Below the pieces are notes generated by a model. It worked only from the letters and a program-made list of their open reading frames with translations. It was not told the origin of the DNA and searched no databases. Of a stretch of 48,001 bases of DNA, positions 17,905 to 26,123 are shown piece after piece. The stretch lies in assembly GCA_018716225.1 (NCBI GenBank), contig DVKE01000014.1:1-48001 (forward strand), read 5' to 3'. Position numbers and translations under genes: made by a program. The number at the start of each line of letters is the position of its first letter. The first letter of the stretch is position 1. Source of the stretch: Candidatus Onthousia faecigallinarum (GTDB lineage: Bacteria > Bacillota_I > Bacilli_A > RF39 > UBA660).

Positions 17905-18050
17905 GTAGTTATGTCTTTGTAAACATGGAACAAAGGAGAAATCCCGAGATTCCGACATTTAGTAGCATAGACTACATTGCGACACAGATCGCTTATATAT
18001 TGAGTGTGCTTAAGAGCACGTAACAGTTATTATACTGTTTTGGCAAACTA
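17905..18050. other. Structured non-coding flank upstream of the decayed family gene
   Basis: Three small inverted repeats follow one another: GTAG/CTAC around 17970, GTGCT-TAAG-AGCAC near 18007-18020, and AACAGT-TATTAT-ACTGTT near 18022-18039. None has a T-run on the plus strand. Position suggests an element end or a regulatory leader, but no matching repeat was found on the other side of the pseudogene. Confidence 0.4.
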
Positions 18051-18056
18051 TTTCAA

Positions 18057-18768
18057 GTGAGGTTTGCTTTTTTTGTTATTTTAAGTTGGTTAGGGTGCGG
18101 ACAAAGTCTGCCGTATGATATAAATACCTTTCAAGAGTTAAATGATCCAAACTATATAACAGAAGGATTGTATTCTAATATTGATGAAGATGGAACTACT
18201 TATTATTATCGTGGAAATATAAAGAATAATAACTTACAATTCGGAACATATGAGGAAGATTATTATATTTATCACGGAAATAATGAAAGTTATTATCAAA
18301 GCCAGGAAAGTTGTGAAGAGGCAAAGAATAACACTTGTACTCCCGTAAAGTTAGCGTCAACTGGGGATAAGATGTACTGGAAGATTGTAAGAGTGAATGG
18401 AGATGGTAGTTTAAGATTAATTTATAATGGAATAAGTGCTACTCCTGATAGTAGTGATTTGGCTCATTCTTATTCCATAGGAGTGACTCCTTACAACTTA
18501 TCGTGGAATGATCCAAAATATACAGGATATACTTATGATAATGGAACAGATAGTTTTATGAAAAGAGAAGTCGATACATGGTATCAAAATACCTTAGGAA
18601 AGAGCAATTATGATAGAATGGTAACAAGTGGTAGATTCTGTAGTGATAGTAGTGGTTATTAAGAAGGAAGTTTTTACAATTTTTCAACGGATATATTTCC
18701 AGACGGAAGTTATTTATATGCCAGTATGGGAGAACGCTTAGCTAACTTTGCAAGGGGGATGAAATGAT
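18057..18768 (+). pseudogene. Truncated paralogue of the surface protein at the left end
   Basis: From about 18,140 the frame matches the surface protein at 1-1400 closely: ITEGLYSNIDEDGTTYYYRG, then KMYWKIVRVNGDGSLRLIYNG, SYDLAHS-like SSDLAHSYSIG, TYDNGTDSF and RFCSDSSGY. A TAA at 18660 then stops it; in the same frame EGSFYNFSTDIFPDG and MGERLANFARGMK continue to 18768, so the stop is recent. The C-lectin-like half is absent and the sequence joins the shared 3' flank directly. The 5' end is also lost: the open GTG at 18057 has no RBS and the first 25 residues do not match. It may be a dead gene or a silent sequence reservoir. Confidence 0.75.
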
Positions 18769-18782
18769 CGTGGCGTGTAGTG
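18747..18782 (+). repeat. Shared 3' flank of the surface-protein loci, copy B
   Basis: TTTGCAAGGGGG...ATCGTGGCGTGTAGTG, matching copy A at 1421-1457 with few changes. Here it directly follows the truncated reading frame. Confidence 0.6.
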
Positions 18783-18812
18783 TTTTGCCTTAATTTAAGA
18801 TATAAGTTTAAG

Positions 18813-18847
18813 AATAAAATGGCTAGAGATTTCTAAGTCATTTTATT
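18813..18847. terminator. Hairpin between the island and gerAB
   Basis: AATAAAATG (18813-18821) pairs with CATTTTATT (18839-18847), with further pairing inside (CTAGA/TCTAAG with a bulge). It lies four bases past the gerAB stop. It is A/T-rich with a weak T-tract, so termination is probable rather than sure. Confidence 0.5.
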
Positions 18848-18850
18848 GTG

Positions 18851-19735
18851 CTATTTTTTCTTTTTCAAAACGGATAATTGTTCTTTCCAAGTAGTAAGTA
18901 ATCCTCCTAATAAAATAATACTGTCAAAAAGAAGGTAAGGGGAAAATAAATAAGTAAGGCGATTGAAAATAAGAAAGCCTGATATTTTTCTTACAATCAG
19001 CATAAAAGGGTATTCGTAGCTGCTTCCATATTTCAAAGAGGTTCCAAATAAGATCATGAGGAAGCCAAGAAGGGTACAGAGATTGCTTAAGATTAGGGCA
19101 AAAGTAAGGGTTTTATTTTGCTTTTCTTTTTGATCAATGGAATCAAAGGGTATAAATAATAGGAGTAGAAGTGGTGTCATGGTATAGAGGGAAAAGAGAA
19201 GGGTTCCTTTTAAAATGGTAGGAAGATTTGTCGTGAAGAGTGGTTTTAAATAGCTTAGAGTAATAAATTGGAAGTTACCGATGAAATGAATGAGAAAAAG
19301 AGGAACAAAGAAAAGAAAAAGAAGAAAGGCGAGGGAAGTAACGCTAGAAATATTACGATTAGAGATAATAAGGATAAGTAGAAATAATAGAAGAAAAAGA
19401 GAAAAATAACTTCCTTGGGGTAGATAATGCATTTGAACAAAGTCTATGGTTTTATTTAAGATTAGAAAAATAAAGTAGCTTAACAAAAAGAGAAGAAGAA
19501 AGGCAAGTGGTTTTTTGATCTTTGAGGGAATGGTTATTTTTTGGGTTCTTAGCTTTAAAAGTATTTGGAAAAGAATAAGATTTAATATAATTCCTAGTAG
19601 ACAAGATAAAATGGTATTATCTTGACTGGTTAAGATAATCTTTCTTCCGTAAAAAAGAAAGAAGAAGTGACTAAGGAAAAAAGTGTAACAAAAAAGTGGT
19701 AATAGGCCGATCTTTCTGATTTTTGTTTCTTTCAT
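18851..19735 (-). CDS. gerAB: GerAB-type spore germination permease subunit
   Basis: Integral membrane subunit of a GerA-type germinant receptor, APC superfamily. 294 residues, almost entirely membrane helices, with the family region YEYPFMLIVRKISGFLIFNRLTYL near residue 245. Typical GerAB proteins are about 360 residues, so this one is roughly 65 short; I cannot say which helices are lost. The ATG has AAGGAGG upstream. It overlaps gerAC by four bases, last gene of an A-C-B operon. Confidence 0.75.
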   Translation of the reverse strand: MKETKIRKIGLLPLFCYTFFLSHFFFLFYGRKIILTSQDNTILSCLLGIILNLILFQILLKLRTQKITIPSKIKKPLAFLLLFLLSYFIFLILNKTIDFVQMHYLPQGSYFSLFLLLFLLILIISNRNISSVTSLAFLLFLFFVPLFLIHFIGNFQFITLSYLKPLFTTNLPTILKGTLLFSLYTMTPLLLLLFIPFDSIDQKEKQNKTLTFALILSNLCTLLGFLMILFGTSLKYGSSYEYPFMLIVRKISGFLIFNRLTYLFSPYLLFDSIILLGGLLTTWKEQLSVLKKKK

Positions 19736-20742
19736 GATTGACCTCCTTGAAAAGATAATGATAGCTTAAGATCAAGTTTACTCGTTTGATAGATTTCGTC
19801 TAAGTTTTGTTTTTCCCCTAATTTTAAATATAAAATATTTTTAAGAGGAGTGGTGCTGACATTTTCTGTTTGCTCCTTTTGAACAAAAGTTTTTATTTCT
19901 TCTTCTAAAATCTCTTCTATTTTCTTTTTGGCTTCTTTTTCTTTTTCTTTTGGTAATTCATCACTTTCAAGTGATCCTGTTATAGTAATAGAAAAAGTGT
20001 TTTCTTTCCAAGAAATATGACAGTTGAGATGCAAAAGATGAATAAAATAAGATTGTTGATCTAAAGAGATTGTTTGATAGTATTCTGTTATTTGATTGCT
20101 GAGTAGATAGCTTATTTTACTAAAGGAATGATTGTATGTAAGATCTTTTCCTAATAAAAACATGCCATTGGTTTTTAAGGTGTTATCTTCTAAGATAACG
20201 CTTGGAATAGAAGCGCTGTATTCGGGATCATAATCATGGGCATTGATGTCATCAAAGGTAAGAAGGGTTGTGGTTCCGCTTTCTTTTTGTTCTCTTCGAA
20301 TGAATTCTTTTAGATCGGTTGGATCTTGATATTGTTTTAGAATTGAAGAAAGAGGAGAAGGAGTTTCTAAGAGTAAATAATCTCCTTGTTGTAGTTTGTC
20401 TTTTAAAAAAGGAAATAATTTTTGATATTGGTTGTTCTCTAAAAGAGAAGAGTGAAGGAGCATGAGGGTAAGATGATGATAATAGGCTCTTTTGTTGTGA
20501 AGCATTTCGCCTTTTTGAAAGGCTTCTTCTAAACTTTGTCCGGTTACATGATAGATTGTGTGTTTCTTGGTGGTTTCTGTTTCTTGTTTTTCTTCTTTCA
20601 CTACAGCTAGATATAAATGATAAGTATCGTCTTGCTTTTCTATTCCTATCCCATCGATAAAGGCAAGTTTATTAATTTCATTGTACTGGCCACAGCCTCC
20701 TAAAAAGAATAGGCTGATGAAAAGAAATATTATTTTTTTCAT
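19732..20742 (-). CDS. gerAC: GerAC-type germinant receptor lipoprotein
   Basis: Ger(x)C family lipoprotein, outer subunit of the receptor. 336 residues. The signal peptide ends in LGGC with the lipidated Cys at 17, then NKLAFIDGIGIEK, the family's domain 1 start. Further blocks include SLEEAFQKGEMLHNKRAYYHHL and the C-terminal EILEEEIKTFVQKEQ. Length is slightly below the usual 370-400. It overlaps both neighbours by four bases, so the three subunits are translationally coupled. Confidence 0.85.
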   Translation of the reverse strand: MKKIIFLFISLFFLGGCGQYNEINKLAFIDGIGIEKQDDTYHLYLAVVKEEKQETETTKKHTIYHVTGQSLEEAFQKGEMLHNKRAYYHHLTLMLLHSSLLENNQYQKLFPFLKDKLQQGDYLLLETPSPLSSILKQYQDPTDLKEFIRREQKESGTTTLLTFDDINAHDYDPEYSASIPSVILEDNTLKTNGMFLLGKDLTYNHSFSKISYLLSNQITEYYQTISLDQQSYFIHLLHLNCHISWKENTFSITITGSLESDELPKEKEKEAKKKIEEILEEEIKTFVQKEQTENVSTTPLKNILYLKLGEKQNLDEIYQTSKLDLKLSLSFQGGQS

Positions 20743-22169
20743 TTTTTTTCACGCTCTCTTTCTCGAACTTTATTTTTGGTTAATAAGGGATTTCTTTTCC
20801 GAATCTTTTTGTTTTTGGATTTAATGAGGGAATCGCCTAATTCTTCTTTGACAAGGGGAGAAATGGGGGCAAAATAAGGTAGGTTTAAAGTGGTGGTGGT
20901 TGTAAGACTTGCTAGAAGAAAAATAGCTCCCCAAAAAATGCCAAAGATACCAAAAAACATTGCTAGAAACATCATGATAAAACGAAGCCAACGTAAGGAA
21001 GAAATCATTTCTTGGGAAGTAAAAGCAAGGCCTGAAATAGCAGAGATTGAAATAACTATAATCATGATGGGGGAGATGATTCCTGCCGATACGGCGGCAT
21101 CTCCTAGAATTAAGCCTCCTAAAATAGAGACAGCACTTCCCATGGAAGCGGGTTTTCGAATATCACTTTCTCTTAAAATTTCAAAAGAAATACTCATAAA
21201 TAAGGCTTCGGTTAAAGCGGAAAAAGGAACACTTTCTCGTTGGGCGGCAAAATTGAGTAAGAGATCAAAGGGAAGCATATCTTGATTATGGGTAGTAAGT
21301 GCTATATAAAGAGCGGGGGTAAAGATGGCAATAAGAAAAGCCAGAAGGCGGATGATGCGAAGGAAGGAGATATGAAAAGAACGTTGATAATAATCGTCTG
21401 GGCTATGCAGGTAATCAACAAAGAAAGTAGGAGTAATTAAGGCAAAAGGAGAGTTGTCCGTAATAATTACAATTTTTCCTTCTAACAAAGCTTGGGCTGC
21501 TCGATCGGGACGTTCTGTCGCTAGTACGGTAGGAAACAAGAAATTATGTTTTTCTTCCAAATACCTTTTTAAAGAACCACTATCGAAAACCCCATCTACA
21601 TTGATTCTTTCTAACTTTTTCTTAACGGTTTCCACATTTTCTTTTAAAGCAATATCATTCATATAAAGAATTCCGGTTTTTACTCTTGATTCCTTTCCTA
21701 GAAATAAAGTTTCCATAAAGCAATGTTCACAACGAAGTCTTCTTCTGATTAGGCCTAAGTTGGTATTAAAGTTTTCATTGAAAGCATCTTTGCTCCCTCG
21801 GATCGTACTTTCACTGTTTGCTTCTCCAATTCCTCGATCAAGAGAGGCTTTCGCTTCAATGGCAATTCCTTTTTCTTCTTCGTAGATTAAAAGAGCAAAA
21901 CCTTTACAGACAAAATCTATCATTTGATCCAGATCTTTTACTTTGATAACAGAATTATCGGGAAGAAAGTTATACAACAAGAATTCTTCATTTTCTTTGG
22001 TTAAGGAAAGATTGGTTAAGCGATCTAAAATATATTCATTAATAAAACTGGAGTTGCATAATACCTCATTTTGAACAAGATAAATCGTACATTCCCCAAT
22101 TTGAAAATCGCGGATAATGAGATCCGAGGCATTTCCAAAAGCTTCTTTGATTTTTTTTATTGTTTCCAC
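20739..22169 (-). CDS. gerAA: GerAA-type germinant receptor subunit
   Basis: Largest receptor subunit. 476 residues: a soluble N-terminal half with the GerA family marks (EAKASLDRGIGEANSESTIRGSKDAFNE, about 122-148, then INTNLGLIRRRL-like FNTNLGLIRRR) and VDGVFDSG, then TERPDRAAQALLEGKIVIITDNSPFALI and FVDYLHSPDDYYQRS, and a C-terminal membrane half with RESVPFSALTEALFMSISFEILREA-like and RKPASMGSAVSILGGLILGDAAV. I start at GTG 22169, preceded by AAGGTGAT; the open frame to 22214 lacks an RBS. The intact triplet indicates that this organism or a recent ancestor makes spores. Confidence 0.92.
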   Translation of the reverse strand: METIKKIKEAFGNASDLIIRDFQIGECTIYLVQNEVLCNSSFINEYILDRLTNLSLTKENEEFLLYNFLPDNSVIKVKDLDQMIDFVCKGFALLIYEEEKGIAIEAKASLDRGIGEANSESTIRGSKDAFNENFNTNLGLIRRRLRCEHCFMETLFLGKESRVKTGILYMNDIALKENVETVKKKLERINVDGVFDSGSLKRYLEEKHNFLFPTVLATERPDRAAQALLEGKIVIITDNSPFALITPTFFVDYLHSPDDYYQRSFHISFLRIIRLLAFLIAIFTPALYIALTTHNQDMLPFDLLLNFAAQRESVPFSALTEALFMSISFEILRESDIRKPASMGSAVSILGGLILGDAAVSAGIISPIMIIVISISAISGLAFTSQEMISSLRWLRFIMMFLAMFFGIFGIFWGAIFLLASLTTTTTLNLPYFAPISPLVKEELGDSLIKSKNKKIRKRNPLLTKNKVREREREKK

Positions 22170-22246
22170 TTGTATCACCTTATTCTTAGTATGGACGAAA
22201 GAGACGAAAAACATTATAATAAATACAAAAGAAAGAGGAAGATAGT

Positions 22247-23461
22247 ATGGAAAGGAAAGAAAAAACGAAACGGATGGGAGAAGTGATTGGTTATGATCAT
22301 TTTGGACGCGGAATTATCAAACAAGAAGGAAAAGTTGTTTTTGTACCTCATGTAAAAAAAGGTGATACTGTTTCTTATATTATGGTGAAAGAAAAGAAGC
22401 ATTATGCGATCGGCCGAACTATTTTCGAAGAAAAAACGCTTTGTCCTTCTTATCAGGAGTGTGGAGGTTGTCAGATTTTACATCTTTCTTATCCAGAACA
22501 ATTAGCTTTTAAGCAAGAAAAAGTAAAGAATATCTTGGAACATTATACGAAATATTCTTATGAAAAAGAAATTCCGATTTTAAAAACGGAGCCTTTTTTC
22601 TATCGAAATAAAGTGATTCTTCATATTAAGGGAAAAGAGATTGGCTTCTACCAAGAGGAAACAAATAAAATTGTTCCTTTTTCTACTTGTCTTTTGTTAA
22701 AGAAAAAAATGCTTGAGGTTATTGCGTCTATCCGTTTCTTTTTACAGAAAGAACAAGGCTTAACGGAAGCGATGATTCGAGTGTTAGAAGATCAAGTGTT
22801 GCTTTCTCTTAAGGGAACCCTATCAAAGAAGAAAATTAGTTCTTTCTTTCTTCCGCTTTGTGATATTCTTTTTTATAATGAGGAGGCCCTTACGAAAAAG
22901 ACACAATTAGAGGTTAAGATTTTTGATACTCTTTTTGTGGTTTCGAAAGATTCTTTCTTTCAAGTGAATGATCTTGGGTTAAAGAAAATTTATCAGACGG
23001 TAATTGACTTTGTGAAAGATACGAAACGGGGGATTGCTTTTGATTTATATTGTGGAACCGGAACATTATCACTTTTAATTGCTCCTTATGAAAAAGAAGT
23101 TTATGGGGTGGAATTATCGAAAGAGGCAATTCGAAATGCGAATGTTTCAAAGAAGAGAAATAACATCGAAAATGTTTCTTTTTTTGCTCAAGATACTGGA
23201 GTGTTTTTGAGTCAAAATAAAAAGACACCCGATCTTATTCTTGTCGATCCCCCAAGAGCAGGTCTTTCAAAGAAAGTTCGTCAGCAGATGAAAGAGTGTT
23301 CTCCCAAATATATTCTCTATGTTTCGTGTGATCCTTTGACTTTAGCAAGAGATCTAGAAGAGTTTCGAGAGAGTTACCAGCTTGAAAATATGGTAGCCAT
23401 TGATGAGTTTCCAAATACTTATCATATGGAATGTGTTGCTTTATTAATGCGAAAAGAATAA
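22247..23461 (+). CDS. rlmD: 23S rRNA (uracil-5-)-methyltransferase, RlmCD/TrmA family
   Basis: SAM-dependent m5U methyltransferase. 404 residues: N-terminal TRAM-like domain (VIGYDHFGRGIIKQEGKVVFVP), Fe-S cysteines in CPSYQECGGCQ (about 65-76), then FDLYCGTGTLSL (about 265), LVDPPRAGL (about 331), and the catalytic Cys in YVSCDPLTLARDL (about 360). The end NTYHMECVALL carries the conserved Glu. Family members modify U747, U1939 or tRNA U54; by gene type the Bacilli RlmCD-like role is likeliest, but the target cannot be read from sequence. The intergenic space is shared with divergent gerAA. Confidence 0.88.
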   Translation: MERKEKTKRMGEVIGYDHFGRGIIKQEGKVVFVPHVKKGDTVSYIMVKEKKHYAIGRTIFEEKTLCPSYQECGGCQILHLSYPEQLAFKQEKVKNILEHYTKYSYEKEIPILKTEPFFYRNKVILHIKGKEIGFYQEETNKIVPFSTCLLLKKKMLEVIASIRFFLQKEQGLTEAMIRVLEDQVLLSLKGTLSKKKISSFFLPLCDILFYNEEALTKKTQLEVKIFDTLFVVSKDSFFQVNDLGLKKIYQTVIDFVKDTKRGIAFDLYCGTGTLSLLIAPYEKEVYGVELSKEAIRNANVSKKRNNIENVSFFAQDTGVFLSQNKKTPDLILVDPPRAGLSKKVRQQMKECSPKYILYVSCDPLTLARDLEEFRESYQLENMVAIDEFPNTYHMECVALLMRKE

Positions 23462-23474
23462 CAAAGAGGTTTCA

Positions 23475-23542
23475 TTGACTTTTGGGGAAAGAAATGGTAT
23501 ATTTATTACGAAAAAATGCTGTTTATGGCATAAATTCGTAAT
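23475..23542 (+). promoter_or_regulatory. Promoter with a nested palindrome over the start site (ATPase gene)
   Basis: TTGACT (23475-23480), 17-base spacer, TATATT (23498-23503). Directly after the -10 lies ATTACGAA (23505-23512) with its exact complement TTCGTAAT (23535-23542), and inside it ATGC/GCAT (23516-23519, 23528-23531). The palindrome covers the expected transcription start, as an operator or an early RNA hairpin would. Confidence 0.6.
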
Positions 23543-23554
23543 GAAGGATATAGG

Positions 23555-24803
23555 ATGGAAATAAAAAGAGACTACTATTTAAATAAGTTAATAAGTAAAA
23601 AGAATAATCGTTTAATTAAAATTATTACTGGAATCAGAAGATGTGGAAAATCTTATTTATTAAATACTATTTTTACGAATTATTTATTACAGAATGGGGT
23701 AAAACAAGATCATATTGTTTTTGTCGCTTTAGATGATATTTCAAATGAGGAGTTATTAGATCCTCATAAATTAAATGATTATATTAGAGACCAACGCAAA
23801 GATAAGGATATGTATTATGTTCTTTTGGATGAAATTCAATTAGTAGATAAATTTGTTCCTCTTTTAAATGGTCTCCTTCGCTTAGATAATGTTGATATTT
23901 ATGTCACTGGTGGTAATTCTAAATTTTTATCAAGTGATATTGTAACGGAGTTTAGAGGTAGGGGTGATGAAATCAGAGTTTATCCGCTTTCTTTTTCTGA
24001 GTTTCTGTCAGTTTATGATGGTAGTAAGTATGAGGCTTGGAAAGAATATATCTCTTATGGAGGATTACCTCTTGTTCTTTTACAGAAAACATCAGAAGAT
24101 AAGGTAAGTTATTTAAATAGTCAACAGAAAAATGTATATTTAAACGATGTGATTGAAAGAAATAAAGTAAACAATGATAAGGAATTATATGAACTTGTAG
24201 AAATATTGGCTTCTGGCCTTGGCTCTTTAACCAATCCTTTAAAATTATATAATACGTTTAAAAGCAGGAACAAAGAAAGTACCGTTACCGATAAAACAAT
24301 ATATTCTTACTTACAATATTTAGAAGAAGCTTTTTTGATTGAAAAAGCAGTAAGATATGATATTAAAGAAAAGCAATACATTGAAACTCCATATAAATAT
24401 TATTTTACCGATCTTGGAATACGCAATTCCTTTCTTGGCTTTCGCCAAATAGAAGAAAGTCATATTATGGAAAATGTGATATTTAATGAGCTAAAAAGAC
24501 GAGGTTATAATGTTGATGTTGGAGTGGTAGAAGTAAGAGAAAAAGATTCTCGAAAAAGAGTGGAAATCGATTTTGTTGTCAATAAAGGGTATGATCGATA
24601 ATCGATATTATATTCAATCGGCTTTAAACATAGATAATGAAGAGAAAAAAGACCAAGAATTAAGGCCCTTATTAAATGTAAATGACTTTTTTAAAAAAAT
24701 TATTATTATCAATAGCGATATTCCGAAATATAAAAATGAGGAAGGAATTCTTATTATAGGAATTTATGACTTTTTATTGAATGAAAATAGTTTAGAATTT
24801 TAA
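23555..24803 (+). pseudogene. AAA-family ATPase with DUF4143, broken by a 7-bp duplication
   Basis: Residues 1-349 give an ATP-binding protein with Walker A TGIRRCGKSYLL (about 27), VLLDEIQLVDKFVPLLNGLL, YVTGGNSKFLSSDI, LRGRGDEIRVYPLSFSEF-like sequence and the C-terminal DUF4143 part (IYSYLQYLEEAFLIEKAVRYD, YYFTDLGIRNSFLGFR, VEIDFVV). The frame then ends at 24600, and the true end (YYIQSALNI...EGILIIGIYDFLL) continues one frame over to 24803. The cause is visible: ATCGATA at 24594-24600 is repeated exactly at 24601-24607; removing one copy restores DRYYIQSALNI. The role of these orphan ATPases is unknown, often accessory. Only about 70 residues are displaced, so partial function is possible. 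Confidence 0.85.
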
Positions 24804-24814
24804 GAAAAAAGCAA

Positions 24815-24882
24815 GAAAAAGAGATCAAGATTGAAAAAGGGAGTGGTTTTTTCCTATCAACCGGAAGGGATCTTTTTCTTTT
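24815..24882 (+). terminator. Terminator after the ATPase gene
   Basis: GAAAAAGAGATC (24815-24826) pairs with GATCTTTTTC (24869-24878) with a two-base bulge, followed by TTTT. A smaller inner hairpin lies in the long loop. Confidence 0.55.
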
Positions 24883-24925
24883 CAAAGAGAACAGAAGATA
24901 GTATAATGAAGAGGAGGAGAAAGAT

Positions 24926-25588
24926 ATGGAAGAATTATTTCAGAAATTAAAAATTACACCCAAAAATTTAACTCTTTATAATATTGCTTTTTCTCATTCT
25001 TCTTATGCGAATGAACATCGCGCTAAGAAAGATTATGAGCGTTTAGAGTTTTTAGGAGATGCGGTCGTCGATTTGGTGGTGGCGGATTATCTTTATAATA
25101 ATGAGCAAGAAAATGAAGGGGAGATGACAAAGGTAAGAGCTAGTTATGTTTGTGAAAATGCTCTTTATGAATATTCTACTTCGCTTGGACTTCAACGATA
25201 TCTTAAAGTAGGACATGGGGAAGAACATGCTGGGGGAAAATATAAGAAAGCGATTGTGGCGGATATTTTTGAGGCTTTAGTAGGAGCGATTTATGTGGAT
25301 CTTGGTTATGCGACGGTTCGAAGGGTTGTTTTAAATATTATTGTTCCTTATATTAAGGATCCGAAAGTAACATTTTTTCAAGATTACAAATCGGCTTTAC
25401 AAGAGGCGGTTCAAACGGATAAGAGAAGTCTTTATTATGATCTAGTGAAAGAAGAAGGGCCATCTCATCAAAAAACATTTACGATGGAAGTAAAAATCGA
25501 TGGAATCGTTTATGGGAGAGGTGTTGGCAGTAGTAAGAAAGAAGCAGAGCAGGAAGCGGCTAAGAATGCTTTGGAAAAGTTAGCTTAA
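24926..25588 (+). CDS. rnc: Ribonuclease III
   Basis: Double-strand-specific endoribonuclease for rRNA and mRNA processing. 220 residues: catalytic domain with the signature ERLEFLGDAVVDLVV (about 41-55), the second acidic site in KKAIVADIFEALVGAIYVDLGY (about 108-130), then a dsRNA-binding domain (DYKSALQEAVQ, GVGSSKKEAEQEAAKNALEKL). The ATG has GGAGGAG upstream. It leads a three-gene run with an unknown gene and an RNase J homologue. Confidence 0.96.
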   Translation: MEELFQKLKITPKNLTLYNIAFSHSSYANEHRAKKDYERLEFLGDAVVDLVVADYLYNNEQENEGEMTKVRASYVCENALYEYSTSLGLQRYLKVGHGEEHAGGKYKKAIVADIFEALVGAIYVDLGYATVRRVVLNIIVPYIKDPKVTFFQDYKSALQEAVQTDKRSLYYDLVKEEGPSHQKTFTMEVKIDGIVYGRGVGSSKKEAEQEAAKNALEKLA

Positions 25589-25603
25589 AATAAGGGGGAA
25601 AAT

Positions 25604-26077
25604 ATGACGGAAAAATCATTAAAATTATATCGTTTTGTATTAAAAACGTTAGTAGCAGAAGCAGAAGCGAATTATCAGGAAAGAAACCTTTTTGTGCAAT
25701 TTTTGCTTTTCAATTATCCGGATTATGTACAGGATCCCTATGTTTTTTATCAAGTGACACAATTGGCGGAATCTTTGGAAGTGGGTGCTCAAGTGTTAGG
25801 AGAGCTTTCTTTGCGGTTGGAGGAGTCTTTTGAGCAAGAAAAGGAATTTGTCGAAGAACCTTATTTAAGGGCTTCTTTGCAAATGATGAATTATTCTATT
25901 GCTCAAGAAAAATATTTTCGACATGTTCAAGATTATCAATTGTTAAAGTTGCATCCTCTTTCTAATCTGATTCCTTTTGCTTTTGAAGCAGCCAAAGAAA
26001 AAGAAGGACAATTACACAATGAATTGGAAGAAGAGAAGCAGAAGATTAAGCAATATTTGCCAAAAAAGAAGAAATGA
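25604..26077 (+). CDS. Unknown helical protein between rnc and RNase J
   Basis: I do not recognise it. 157 residues, acidic, no membrane helix or signal, predicted mostly helical, with a Lys/Glu-rich end (EEEKQKIKQYLPKKKK). The RBS AAGGGGGAAA before ATG 25604 is good, and the gap after rnc is 15 bases. Being between two ribonuclease genes suggests a helper in RNA processing or a structural linker, but that is inference only. Confidence 0.6.
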   Translation: MTEKSLKLYRFVLKTLVAEAEANYQERNLFVQFLLFNYPDYVQDPYVFYQVTQLAESLEVGAQVLGELSLRLEESFEQEKEFVEEPYLRASLQMMNYSIAQEKYFRHVQDYQLLKLHPLSNLIPFAFEAAKEKEGQLHNELEEEKQKIKQYLPKKKK

Positions 26078-26123
26078 GGTATAATACTGTTCGTTTGCTA
26101 CGTTAGGAAAGAAAGGAGTTTAT

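Noticed and set aside
16358-18039. Inverted pair AGTATAATAATTGT (16358) and AGTATAATAACTGT (minus strand near 18039) as element ends
   Set aside because: The left copy lies inside the last codons of the decayed gene and the sequence is A/T-rich; one mismatch in 14 is weak. No target duplication seen.
18057-18110. MRFAFFVILSWLGCGQ as a lipoprotein signal for the truncated surface copy
   Set aside because: The GTG has no RBS and the segment does not match the paralogue. It looks like chance coding at a junction, though a lipobox-like LGCG is present.
20890-21285. Plus-strand 131-codon frame opposite gerAA
   Set aside because: Antisense to the membrane half of gerAA; no RBS and no family resemblance.
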